Part shown: positions 10,392 through 20,830 of the stretch, one piece after another
Layout: every line of letters starts with the position of its first letter
Numbering within the stretch: position 1 is the first letter of the stretch
The notes under the pieces: generated by a model
What the model was told of the DNA's origin: nothing
The model's database searches: none
Seen by the model: the letters and a program-made list of their open reading frames with translations, nothing else
Source of the DNA: Codonopsis lanceolata
Lineage: Eukaryota > Streptophyta > Magnoliopsida > Asterales > Campanulaceae
Direction: 5' to 3'
DNA length: 64,000 nt
Assembly: GCA_013146195.2 (NCBI GenBank)
Contig: CM028382.1
Location: 121,347,023-121,411,022 of the forward strand
Program-made: the position numbers and the translations under genes

Positions 10392-12108
10392 GGCTGGAGG
10401 AGGGACTCATCAGGGAATTCTTTTTCTCCATGTGGGCTTAAATTCCTTGTACACTGCGCATCACAAATTGCACAATGCGTTAACTGGGAAGCACACTGTA
10501 GCACCTTGGGCACGGCCAATATGCTAGCTGGGCGCCGCGCCAAGGGTCCCTTTATGCCGCGCCAAGCCTCTGTTCATCTTACAATTTTTGACGCTTTAGC
10601 CCCTGCATTTTACTGTTTTGCGCATCCTGCTTTGCCTTTCGCACTTTTAACTCCTGTAACTTGACATTTATTAAGTTTTCACAAGTCTTGATATCATGTG
10701 ATGACCCGACCCAGATCCCAAGACGAGATCCCAAGGTCGTGCCGTCAGGACAAGCGAAGAGACAGACAAGCACCTGCTAAGCATAATGGTGCGAGTCAAA
10801 AGATGAGCCATCAAGCTCGAAACAGAAAGGTAAAGCCATAACGGCGAATTGAACCAACAAAAACTAAAACATGCGGAAGCAAAAACAAAATGGGACCCGA
10901 GCTAACAAGCTCCGAAATAAAAACAACCAAAGAGATAGTAAATCTCTCGGCCCAAAAATTCGACGCACGTGACGCAACATTAGACACGCGCAACAAACCA
11001 TCGGCAACCAAAGGCCGGCAACTAACAAAATCCCAACCTGATAAACACCACTCAACGGCTACAACATGCCGGAGGGACAATTCAACTACAACAATATAAT
11101 ATTAAATGCTAAACCACCAACCAAGATCTCACGACTAAAGCTGTCGGAGGTAGGAACAATAATAACACAGTACTAGAATAAACGAGCCACACATGCTCGA
11201 AATGACAACGGGAATAATTTCTAAAGATACAATAGCTCGGCTATACTAGCCGGCTCCCAAATACACAACAATAATATACTACTATAATCTACCCAAGTAA
11301 AGTCTACATAACTTTACATCTGTGTCTCACAAATAAATAAGAACATTAATACTAAATAACTCCAAGCTTATAGCCCGGAAGACCACCTGCTAGAAATCGC
11401 TATCCGAAGTCGCCGCTTACTAACGGGATCACCGCACACACTAGGAAAACAACCACACGAGGTGAGTCATAATGACCCGAAGTTACTACATGCAATCAGT
11501 ATGGCATATTATGTCATGGCATGACATAATTCATAAGCATATAAAAATCATGGTATCATACTAGTATACCAACAATAAACATGCATTTAATTACCCAAGC
11601 ACATCATCTCACATAAACCACATAGCATAATGTCTTTGATATAAATACTCATAATTAAACATGTGTAACAAGACACGTAAATCGAACCGTTACAACCAAA
11701 TCCGGATCTAACACCCAACCAAACTTACCGTGGGATTCATCCTCAATCCAAAATCCGGGTTCAATACCCAACCAATCATACCCTGGGGTTTCGTCCCCAA
11801 ATAATCACAACTCGTCAGTTTTCCTTTTGAGTACTTGTTACATTCATCCAACCTAGGATGAGAAAGGAGAGCTCGATGTCAATCTAGATGGCATAACTCG
11901 AGATCACATCCCACTATTGGCCAAATAGTGAGGAGAAAGGGAACCAATGCAACGATTCATAGCGATTGTTTCCAAAGACTATGAATCGTCCCATTGCCGA
12001 CACTACAACCAAACCCGCCAGCTGGACTTAAACCAAAATGATCAAGTAGATATTTACTTGCATAAACCAATGAGACCAAGTTCATTAATATCGGGCTCAT
12101 TAAATCAT

Positions 12109-12224
12109 GTAGGACATAATGCTCTACAACATCTCATAAACCATGCACATATTTGCATATAAACAAGTAGGACATAATGCTCTACAAAGTCTCATGAACA
12201 ATGCATATATTTGCATATAACTAA
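12109..12224. repeat. 58 bp tandem duplication inside the solo LTR
   Basis: The unit beginning GTAGGACATAATGCTCTACA at 12109 repeats at 12167 and extends through TTTGCATATAA. Confidence 0.9.
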
Positions 12225-13276
12225 CATGTTCAACTAACTTTCAAGTTTAGTTCAAGAACCACATATTGAGGTACTCATTATTCCTCAAGTCATCACCCAA
12301 ATCAAAGATAGCATATAAGCTTAATAAATCATAATGTGAGGTCTACAATAATCCTCCACTCAAAATTAAACCAAAGACTACTACGTTAGTCTACGAATAT
12401 CCACAACTCAAGACTTAATATTTTAGTCTTTATTTTAAGTACATCGGACTCAATCATAGACCTAATCGTCATATATGATCGACATATCTAATTCCATACT
12501 CAAGAACATCATGACTACTCCGTAGTCACTTTCTCACAAGTGCTTTTATATGCACGCAACCAAAATCCTTAAGGGGAGAATTCTTTCTTAATCATCTCTT
12601 AATTATACTCGTGACCATACATTGGTCTCTAATGTCCCGTGCTCTAACAAGCATGCTCAAAATATATTTCTAATAGGTCTCCATAACATAAATGTCTCAA
12701 TTGGACACAAACCCAAAACCCCGGTGTGCACAATCATAACCAAACAAACCCAAACATTGTAGGGTTTCATTCCAAGGCTCATTAACATTTTATTGGCCTT
12801 ATAACGACTCCGTTGAGTCTTAATACTACATTTCATTCTTTATGTGTTTCATAAATCTACACTTTAATATCTCATTAAAGTTTATAACAAAATCCCAATA
12901 TTCATTCGGGCTTGATTCCCAAGCCTAAAAATCCATAAAGTTCATCATAATTATAAATCCATTTAAAGTTTGGAGACTATGCATTTCACAACATTAATCA
13001 AACGAACCCAAATCGTCGTAGGATTTCAACCCAAATTTGTTTAACACATTATCAAACTTATAATGACTCCGTTGAGTCTAATGTACACTTTCCAAAATTT
13101 AGGTCATAGAAGCCATGGGCCTCAATACCCCCCTATGTTCATAACTATCATTAATAGCCATCTTCCCAAGTTCATTGAACTCACATAAACCCAACAAAAC
13201 ACTTATCAACACAACATAGAACAAATTCGCTAGTTTGTGCATAAACTCATTTAAATTACCTTACCAATCATACTCC

Positions 13277-13590
13277 AAAACATGAATAAATCACACAACA
13301 TGGATTAATACTTTATACTACACATATATAACCTATTAATCAAGGTTACAATCATGTTCATTAAGCCAAATCATCATTTGGGCATAACCCCTTCCAAGTA
13401 ACTTCACCAATCATGCTCATAAACATGAAATAAATCACATAGCAAAGATTAATACATTATACTACACATATATAATATATTAATCTAGGTTACAATCATG
13501 CTCATTAAGCCAAATCGTCATTTGGGCAAGATCCCCTTCCAAGTAACTTCACCAATCATGCTCAACACACATGAAATAATCACATAGCAA
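13277..13590. repeat. 145 bp tandem duplication inside the solo LTR
   Basis: Two adjacent copies share CTTCCAAGTAACTTCACCAA (13391 and 13536, period 145), CATTAAGCCAAATC and ACTACACATATATAA. Part of a third copy follows. Confidence 0.88.
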
Positions 13591-15090
13591 GGATACATAG
13601 GCTACTTTACATATGAATCTCATATAAATCTAGGTCTCACATAGGTTCATCCAAGATAATTCATCAATTAGAAACCTAGGGTTCATGGCATCTCTAATCA
13701 AGCCCTAAAATTACAACCATTGACCTCACATAGCACCAAGGTTGTTTTCCCTAGGGTCAATGGGGCCAAAAGAAAGAGAAATAGGGGTAGTAACTTACCT
13801 TTGTTCAGCCCCTACAGGTCACAATCCCGAAATTCTTGGTGGTGGTGTTGTTCTCTTCAACCTTCTCTTCAAAACTATGGTGTAGATTGGGTGAAGAAGG
13901 TCCCAAGATATGGCTTCCAAGATTGAACCCTCAAGAACCCTAGAAATCTCCTCTCTCAAGCTCTCCCACGTTTTTTGTGAAGTGTAGGCAGAAAATGAAG
14001 TGTTAGATGTGGAGGTTGGGGTTTAAAAGAGTTAATACGGTAAGTGGGTGATGTTTAGATTAGTAGGTTTGTTTCTCCTTAATTACCCACACTAATCCAC
14101 CTCCAAATCTCAATTAGATGTTTAGGATGTGTCTTAGGTTAGTTAGGAGGGTTTAGGATTAGTTTAGGTTGGGTTTGGGTGGGTATAGTTTGGACAAATT
14201 GGCAAAATAGTAAAACAGTCCCGTAACAGGGAACACAGACCATGCGCTCGCATGGTAGAGGAGTGAAGCGAGCACTTCACTTGAGTTTACTCCCTTTGGC
14301 AGTTTGTGCAATCCTCGTTCGGTTCGGTCTTTCCCGCATGCAACCGCAAGCCTTAAAGCCTCGAAACGGCCCATAATTCAACCCTTAATGTTCTCATACT
14401 CTTAACTAATCACAACAAGTCTCAAACCACCCTCAAAGTGGGTCTAAACCTCCATAAACAACACCCGAAACAACCCGGAGCAAAACCGACGCAAGGCGCG
14501 ACATCTCGCTAATGAAACGTCGAATGAAACCACAAACCGACGGGAAACAACCCATGATTGTAAACACCTAAAAGGGCTACAAAATAGGCCTGAATGCCTC
14601 TCAGATGATGACAAACATATAGGAGAAAAGGACTCCTGAAGGGCGAGACGATCACCCGGCTTAATCTCGAACTACGTGATAAGGAGAATTGCTATCCTCG
14701 AAGCATCGAAACTTCACGAGACTTAAGGAATGCATCCAACTAGATGTCTAATCCATCTAAACATGTTATTTAATCATCATGTAAAGATCTAGGACCAAAT
14801 CGAGGTCAGGAACACAAAACCCGAGTAAACTCTCAATCGCGTCGCATTTCGACTATCGTCGAGTTATGACTTGTGACTTTAGCATGTCCACAACTATATG
14901 GAATGTCTTAAAAGTATTTTGGTCTTAATGTGATCTCTCATACACATCTAGACTCTCTCACAAACCCAACGAGTAATCAACCAAAGAAGAAATGCAAGCA
15001 TTGCACGCAATTCAAGCTAACCGGGAATCGGGGTCTTACATATCACATGCCAGAGTTACATATCAGGGGTAAAAAATTGGGGTGTCTACA

Positions 15091-16720
15091 GCGAGTTGGT
15101 GAACAAGGGGTCTTCAGCGAGCTGGGGAGAGCACGGTGTGCCGAGGAAACATGGTTTGCTCGATAAGCGAGGTGGTGAACAAGGGGTCTTCGGCGAGCTG
15201 GTAAGAGCTGGGTGTGACCAAGGATTCCTTGTGGTGCTCGAGGAGTGAGCAGTTGAGGGAGAAGTCATCGGCGAGATGGGGAGAGCCTGGTGTGCCGAGG
15301 AAACATGGTTTGTTGGATAAGCGAGCTGGTGAACGAGAGAACTTCGGCGAGCTCGAGAGAGCCTTGTGTGCAGAGGAGGCCTAGTCCTTGTGGTGCTCGC
15401 GGAGCGAGCAGTTGAGGGAGGAGTCTTCGGCGAGCTGGTGAGAGCTGGGTGTGCCGGGGAAATATGGTTTGCTAGATAAGCGAGCTGGTGAACGAGAGAA
15501 CTTCGGCGAGCTCGAGAGAGCCTTGTGTGCTGAGGAGGCCTAGTCCTTGTGGTGTTCGCGGAGCGAGCAGTTGAGGGAGGAGTCTTCGGTGAGTTGGTGA
15601 GAGCTGGGTTTGGTAGAGGAGTTTGTGCTCAAGGAGCGAGCAATTGAGTGAGGACTTCAGCGAGCTGGTTAAAGCCGGGTTTGCTGAGGAGTCCGCGAGT
15701 TGCTCGAGGAGCGAGTTGTTGAGGGAGGGCCTCGACGAGCTGGGCTTGTCGAGGAATCCTTGGGATGCAAGAGAGGCAAGCAGTGGAGGAAGGACGTCGG
15801 CGAGCTGGTGAGAGCCGGGTTTGCCGAGGAGTCCGGAGTTACTCGATAAGGGAGCTAGTTGAGGGAGTACCTCGGCGAGCTGGTTAAAGATGGGTGTGCC
15901 GAGGAAACTGTGAGTGGCTCGAGGAGCGAGCGAGTGAACAAGGGAACTTCGGCGAGCTCGGTTAGAGCTGGGTTTGCCGAGCCGAGGTTACCGAGGATGT
16001 TGAGGATGCTGGGGTTGCTCGAGGATTGAGCGAGTTGAGGGAGGGTGTATGGTAAGAGAGGGGGCCTCGGCGAGCTGTGGAGGGACGGAGTTGGCGAGCT
16101 TGCCTTCCTAAGAGGGCGAGCTGGGTTTGCCAAGGAATCTAGATTTTGCATAAGGAGCAGGCTGGGTTAGGGAGGATGTCGGCGAGCTGATCACAACTGG
16201 GTTTGCCGAGGAGTCCTTGGGGTGCTCGAGGACCGTGAAGAGGGATTTGACAGGTGGTGTGAGAAGCAATGAGGTGCCGAGGTGTAGGAAGGGCGTCAGT
16301 TGTGGTGGGATGAAGGTTTATGGTTGCAAAAGTTTGGTTAAGTGCGGTTGAGGAAGGTCCTCGGTGAACTCGTTAGAGCTTGGTTGGCCGAGGTGTCCTT
16401 GTTGTTGCTCAGGGAGGGGAATTTGGCGTTACCTGGGTGATGGGTACCGAATCTGAACTTTGGGTTTGGTGATCAGATCTGGGTTGCCAGCGGCATTGGT
16501 GGGAGGAAGGTATATGGAGGCCGAAGGTTGATGGTTTAGGGTTAGGAGGTTGCCAAGGTAAGGGAGGGGCGGTGTTGGTAACGGCTTTGGTGGGCAGGTT
16601 TATAGAGGCAGAAGGTTGGTGGTAAGAGGGGATAACGGAGAGGCGGTTAAGGAAGGACCAAGGCGAGCTCGTCAAAGCTTGGTTGGCCAAGGCGTCATTT
16701 AGTTGCTCAAGGGGGGCGGC
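15091..16720. repeat. GC-rich degenerate tandem array in an LTR-element leader
   Basis: Imperfect repeats of roughly 85-95 bp are built from GCGAGCTGGTGAGAGC, GGGTTTGCCGAGGA, GTGGTGCTCGAGGAGCGAG and CAGTTGAGGGAGGA. Longer, nearly identical copies occur at 15320-15470 and 15480-15600. Towards 16400-16720 the units become sparse. Minus-strand frames here (e.g. 16151-15855) show matching Ser/Pro/Leu repeats, but no stop-free repeat protein spans the array. Tat copy A is inserted at its left end. Confidence 0.85.
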
Positions 16721-16864
16721 AGGCTGTGGAGAGTCGCCGGATCTGAACGTGGGGCTGGTATGGTGGTCAGATCTGGGTTGGTGACGTCTGTGATGGGAGG
16801 AAGTTTTAGGGTTGAGGAAGTCTTGGGTTTGCGGAAGATGATGGTTGTAGGTTTTAAGAGCGAG

Positions 16865-17054
16865 GCTCTGATACCATGTAGAAATTAATAAAGTTTAGGA
16901 ATAATGGCATACCCTTTCCATTGATATGGTGAACATATTTATAGGGTTACAATACTTGCTACACAAGTTTAACCTAGAAAGTCTAAATACAAAAGAGATT
17001 AGGAAACTTAAATACAAAGGGATTAGGAAACATAAATAGAAAGAGATTAGGAAC

Positions 17055-17055
<1 letters not shown>
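16865..17055 (-). mobile_element. PBS and LTR start of a minus-strand LTR element
   Basis: GCTCTGATACCA (16865-16876) is the reverse complement of the initiator-Met PBS. It is followed at once by TGTAGAAATTAAT, the 3' end of a minus-strand LTR. The LTR includes a minus-strand TATAAATA (about 16938) and three tandem GATTAGGAAACNTAAATA-like units (about 16995-17055) before a microsatellite. Its other end is not found, and the superfamily cannot be told. Confidence 0.65.
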
Positions 17056-17137
<82 letters not shown>

Positions 17138-17168
17138 TGTGTGTGTGTGTGTATGTGTGTGTATGTGA
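17056..17168. repeat. (AT)n(GT)n compound microsatellite
   Basis: About 45 bases of AT followed by about 65 bases of GT with a few AT interruptions. Confidence 0.95.
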
Positions 17169-17615
17169 TGAATTGCTCTTTATTCTGTATATTTGTCAAA
17201 ACATGTATAAAAATCATTTTACCCTTACTTTTTTGTACATACTTTAATTATGAACACCAATATTTATAATACTACATGTTATATCAACATTTATAATATA
17301 ATAATTTTTTTAAAAAAATAATGTGTTGAGTTGAAGAGTACAATTATTTTGAAATGCATGGAGTAATAAGTTAGTTGTGTCTTTCAAGTCGGAGGCCCCG
17401 ATAGATAGTACCCACGATGTCCATAGGTTTGTCTCAAATGGAAATCAACCTTATCTATAATAACAACTATGATTTTTCCGCCTAAATATTTTTCATAAAT
17501 GAAAACTTAAATATTCATTAGTAGTTGAAACACTTTGTTTTAACACATTTTTCTTAGTTTTTTATACTAAACATTAAATTAATAGTTTATTAGAAATTGA
17601 AACACTCTGTTTTGT

Positions 17616-17683
<68 letters not shown>

Positions 17684-18061
17684 GACAAATGTAATTAGCA
17701 CATCCAAATATAGTAAGATACCGTCAAAATGCACTTGCCAAAAATATGAGGATATATATATAATGACAAATGTAATTTGTTTATCTCAAAATTGCTAGAT
17801 AAACTATTTACAAAATAAGGATTATATTTGCATATGAACACATATACAAGTATTGATAAGTAAAGAAAAAAAAACATAAGAAGATGTGAAGAAATTAAAT
17901 ACCATTAATCTAAGAAGAAAGGTCTTTTATCTTCTTTTTTTTTTTCCAATATACAAGAGAAACAAGAATAACAATCTAAAACCTCATTATACTATAAGGT
18001 CTTCGTATATTGATATTGATTTACTTGTGAGCTTTACCAAGGCAAATTCTAAACATAGGAG
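17169..18061. other. AT-rich stretch without recognisable gene
   Basis: Only the (AT)n tract at 17619-17682 stands out. The phrase AATGACAAATGTAATT occurs on its right (17682) and again at 17760, a local duplication. No conserved protein frame is seen. Confidence 0.6.
17619..17682. repeat. (AT)n microsatellite
   Basis: About 31 uninterrupted AT units. Confidence 0.95.
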
Positions 18062-19580
18062 TGTGAGAACCCCGTTTTGAACCTGCCCTCATATAAATAC
18101 GAGTGATTTTAAAACTTAAGCGCGTGGAATACGCTTGACCTCGTTGTGGACTCAAAAGTGTTTACAGAGTCGTCACCTCTATTTTATGGATACACAAAAA
18201 AAAACCAAAAATACCAGAATGTATGGGTTCGTGAGCTAAGTTATGAGTTAGGAAGAGGTTAGGTACCCAACTCGTCCTTTCGGTCTTACAATGGATTTGC
18301 CAATATGCTCAATTTATTTTATACACTTTTAATGTAGAAAAATAAATTTCTATATAACAAAAATAAATAAAGAGAAGTTATACGTTATATTTTAATAAAC
18401 AAAATTAAAAAAAGTACAACTAAAGTATTAAAACTATAGAATAATAACAACATTTTTATAAGTTATCTTAAGATTAAAACAGCTATGCTAACAACGCAAC
18501 TTATTTACATTATATGTATAAACGGAAAATAAACTAATTAAACAATAAGAATTTATAAATATTTTTTCATAAAAGTACAAATAGAAAACAAACTTTTAAT
18601 AGTGTGTATAAATAATAAAATATTTACACACCCGCAAAATATAAATATCTACATTTTAGTTATAGACTAGAAAAAATAACTACAGAAACAGAACTTACCT
18701 CTTGAAGTGTGAGTGTCTGAACCCGTTACGCCTAGGCTTAGGCGGCCTATATGTGTTTTCCATGTGCTTTCGCGAAAAGAAGTCTTTTTGTTGTTTTTGT
18801 TGTCGTGTAGGCGTAATTTTGCATTTTACCTAGAATAGGCAAAGGCGGTGAGAATTTGTAGAATTCGGGCAACGTAATTACTATATTTGTTGTTTCTTGT
18901 ATCTGCCTTTGGGCGACGAAACTACTATATTAGTTGTATGTTGCGTCAAAAATTGGGCGGTATAACTGTTGTATTTATTGTATGTCGTGTCTGAATTTAG
19001 GCAGCGTAACTGTTGTATTTGCTTTGGATATATGGCTTGGAGAAAAGGGAGCATATGGGTTTCTAGTTGGGCAGAGGGACGGAGAAAGAAAATATATAGG
19101 AGTTTTGGGTTTTGGTTGGGAGAGAGGGAGACGGGGCAGAGCTTCAGCAAGGGGAATTGGTGTCTTCATTGGGCCGCCTAACAAAGGGAGTGAGAGGTGT
19201 GTGAAATGAGGGAGTGGGGGGCTTTTATTTATAGGCGGAGAGGTGAGACCTTGCAAGAAAAAGGCTGGAAACCAAAAAATATTGAGGGAGCGGCTCCAGC
19301 GATGGAGGCGCGATACCAGAAGACTTCAAGCAGGCTAAGGGTGCGACACAAGGGACTTTTGGCACGACGCCAAGATTGGTGGGCACGGCGTCACGACCTG
19401 TTTTTGCTTCTTCAATTGTTCCATTTTTTCCCCTGCTGTTTTGTCCTTCCCCTTTTGATTTTTGTTTGGCACTTTGCCCCTCCCCCCCCCAAAACTTAAC
19501 GGAAACTTAACATTTGTTAGTCCATTTAATTATATTTTTAAGACATTATAAATTAGGGCTACGAATTTGAGGTGTCTACA
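18062..19580 (-). repeat. 3' LTR of the coding-free Tat-like element
   Basis: In element orientation it starts TGTAGACACC (19580) and ends GGTTCTCACA (18062). Minus-strand TATAAATA lies at 19226-19233, and CG-rich words (GGCGCGATACC, GGTGCGACAC, CACGACGCC, CACGGCGTCACG) lie upstream of it at 19305-19400. Its first 660 bases on the plus strand match 25531-26197. Confidence 0.88.
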
Positions 19581-19889
19581 GAGCCCTTCATCGACAGAGT
19601 CTATGAGTAAACAAATGTGTAAGCGAACGTCGTTGATAAAACAAACTCCCAAATTTGAGATAAGCGATGTAGGGAAAGATTTTTGAGCTTTTAAAAACAT
19701 TAGCGATGCTAATCATTTGGTGTTGCCAATCGTGGGAAACATTTTTATGCTGTCGCTTTGAAAACATTTTGCGATGGTCGGACCTACTGGAATAGGATGC
19801 CTACGTATCATTTTCAGGAATCAGACCAGTCATAGCTCGTCTGCTAGAGATCGTATTCCTGTGGCATTACCTAGTAAACACGAGGATGC

Positions 19890-20100
19890 AAACATTTGAT
19901 ATGAAAACATGTAAACATTTGATTTGGAAACATGCAAACATTTGATATTGAAACATTTGCCATGTAAACATTTGATATGGAAACATGCAAACATTTGATA
20001 TGAAAACATTTGTCATGCAAACATTTATGATGCAACATCTGTGATGCAAACATTTTATGATGCAACAATTTATGATGCAAACATCTTACGATGTGATGGT
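19890..20100. repeat. Tandem CAAACATTTGATATG-type array
   Basis: About eight to ten units of 20-24 bases built on AAACATTTGATATGNAAACAT, degenerating rightward to GATGCAACATTTATGATGCA. It lies just inside the 3' LTR of the coding-free element. Confidence 0.85.
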
Positions 20101-20189
20101 CGTATCTTCTGTAATAGGCTGCCTACGTATCCTTATGAAACGAATCAGACCAAACATAGTTCGGTTCTAAACCGAAACATGTTGCGATG

Positions 20190-20830
20190 CAGAAAGATAA
20201 TTTGCAATATTCATTGCAACACAGTAAAAATAATGTGAATCTAGATGCAATATTCATTGCATCACCTTGAGAAAGACACTAACTTAGAATGCAATATTCA
20301 TTACATATTAAGCAAAAACTAAATACAAACATAAAATGCAATATTCATAATTGCAAAATAAGTTAAAACAATGCAATCTTTAAAATACAATATTCCTTGC
20401 AAAACATTTGCTTTTAAAACCAACGTAAAGTTAAAATGCAATATTCATTGCAAAAATAAGTTAAAACGATGCTTTTTTTTCAACAAAAATGCATTATTCA
20501 TTGCAGAAATATTTTTAAAACCAACGTAATTTTTAAAATGCAATATTCATTGCAGAATCAAAAGGTTTTTTTTAAAAGAGTTACACTACAATATGCATTG
20601 TAATGTCAAAAAAAATATTTTTTTTTCAAAAAGTCACACTACAATATCCATTACAATTTCAAAATATTCTGTTCAAATGAAGATGTGATGCAATATGGAC
20701 ATAACAATTAAATATGTGATGCAGTATAGGAAATCAGAGTTTAAAATGTGATACACTATAGGAAATCAGTGTTTAAAATGCGATGCAGTATCAAAATATC
20801 AGAATTTTAAAATGCGACGCAGTATCGAAA
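20190..20830. repeat. Array of palindromic TGCAATATTCATTGCA motifs
   Basis: About fifteen units spaced 30-60 bases, each centred on TGCAAT-ATTC-ATTGCA. The left units keep both arms; those right of about 20680 decay to GATGCAGTATAGG. Spacers are AT-rich and partly similar (AAAACCAACGTAA). No protein is encoded. Confidence 0.85.

Larger units (their letters stand above)
10697..15040 (-). mobile_element. Tekay-type solo LTR, 4.3 kb, with TSD TATCA
   Basis: On the minus strand it begins TGTAAGACCCCGATTC (15040) and ends GGGTCATCACA (10697). Perfect 5 bp duplications TATCA flank it (10692-10696 and 15041-15045). Joining the flanks restores the LTR sequence seen at 50400-50462 in Tat copy B, which confirms both boundaries. 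The first 680 bp match the LTR at 506-1185. No internal domain, PBS or second LTR is present, so it is the product of recombination between the two LTRs of a full element. At 4344 bp it is long even for this lineage. No coding region is seen in it. Confidence 0.93.
1286..15090 (-). mobile_element. Ty3/gypsy Tat-lineage retrotransposon, copy A, 3' truncated
   Basis: Read on the minus strand the order is 5' LTR (15090 to 5845), PBS, leader, gag, RT, RNase H and a second, plant-type RNase H that ends at the gap. A second RNase H before integrase is diagnostic of the Tat (Ogre/Retand) lineage. Copy B at 41072-50462 has the same leader, gag, PBS and LTR ends. The 5' LTR holds two younger insertions, at 6045-9274 and 10697-15040. 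Integrase and the 3' LTR are missing, either in the gap or lost. Reading frames are broken, so this copy is not autonomous. Confidence 0.88.
5845..15090 (-). mobile_element. 5' LTR of Tat copy A, split by two insertions
   Basis: In element orientation it starts TGTAGACACCCC at 15090 and ends ...CCCACA at 5845, followed by one base and the PBS. Removing the insertions 6045-9274 and 10697-15040 and one copy of each TSD leaves about 1.66 kb, close to the 1.8 kb intact LTR of copy B. The segments outside the insertions (5845-6044, 9275-10696, 15041-15090) line up in order with copy B. Confidence 0.88.

Noticed and set aside
15091..16720. Repeat-protein gene on the minus strand
   Set aside because: Several short frames show Ser/Pro/Leu repeats, but stops interrupt them and unit substitutions look the same in all frames.
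19890..20830. CRISPR-like regularly spaced repeats
   Set aside because: Units are degenerate, spacers are AT-rich and partly similar, the genome is a plant, and no cas genes exist. They are repeats within an LTR element.
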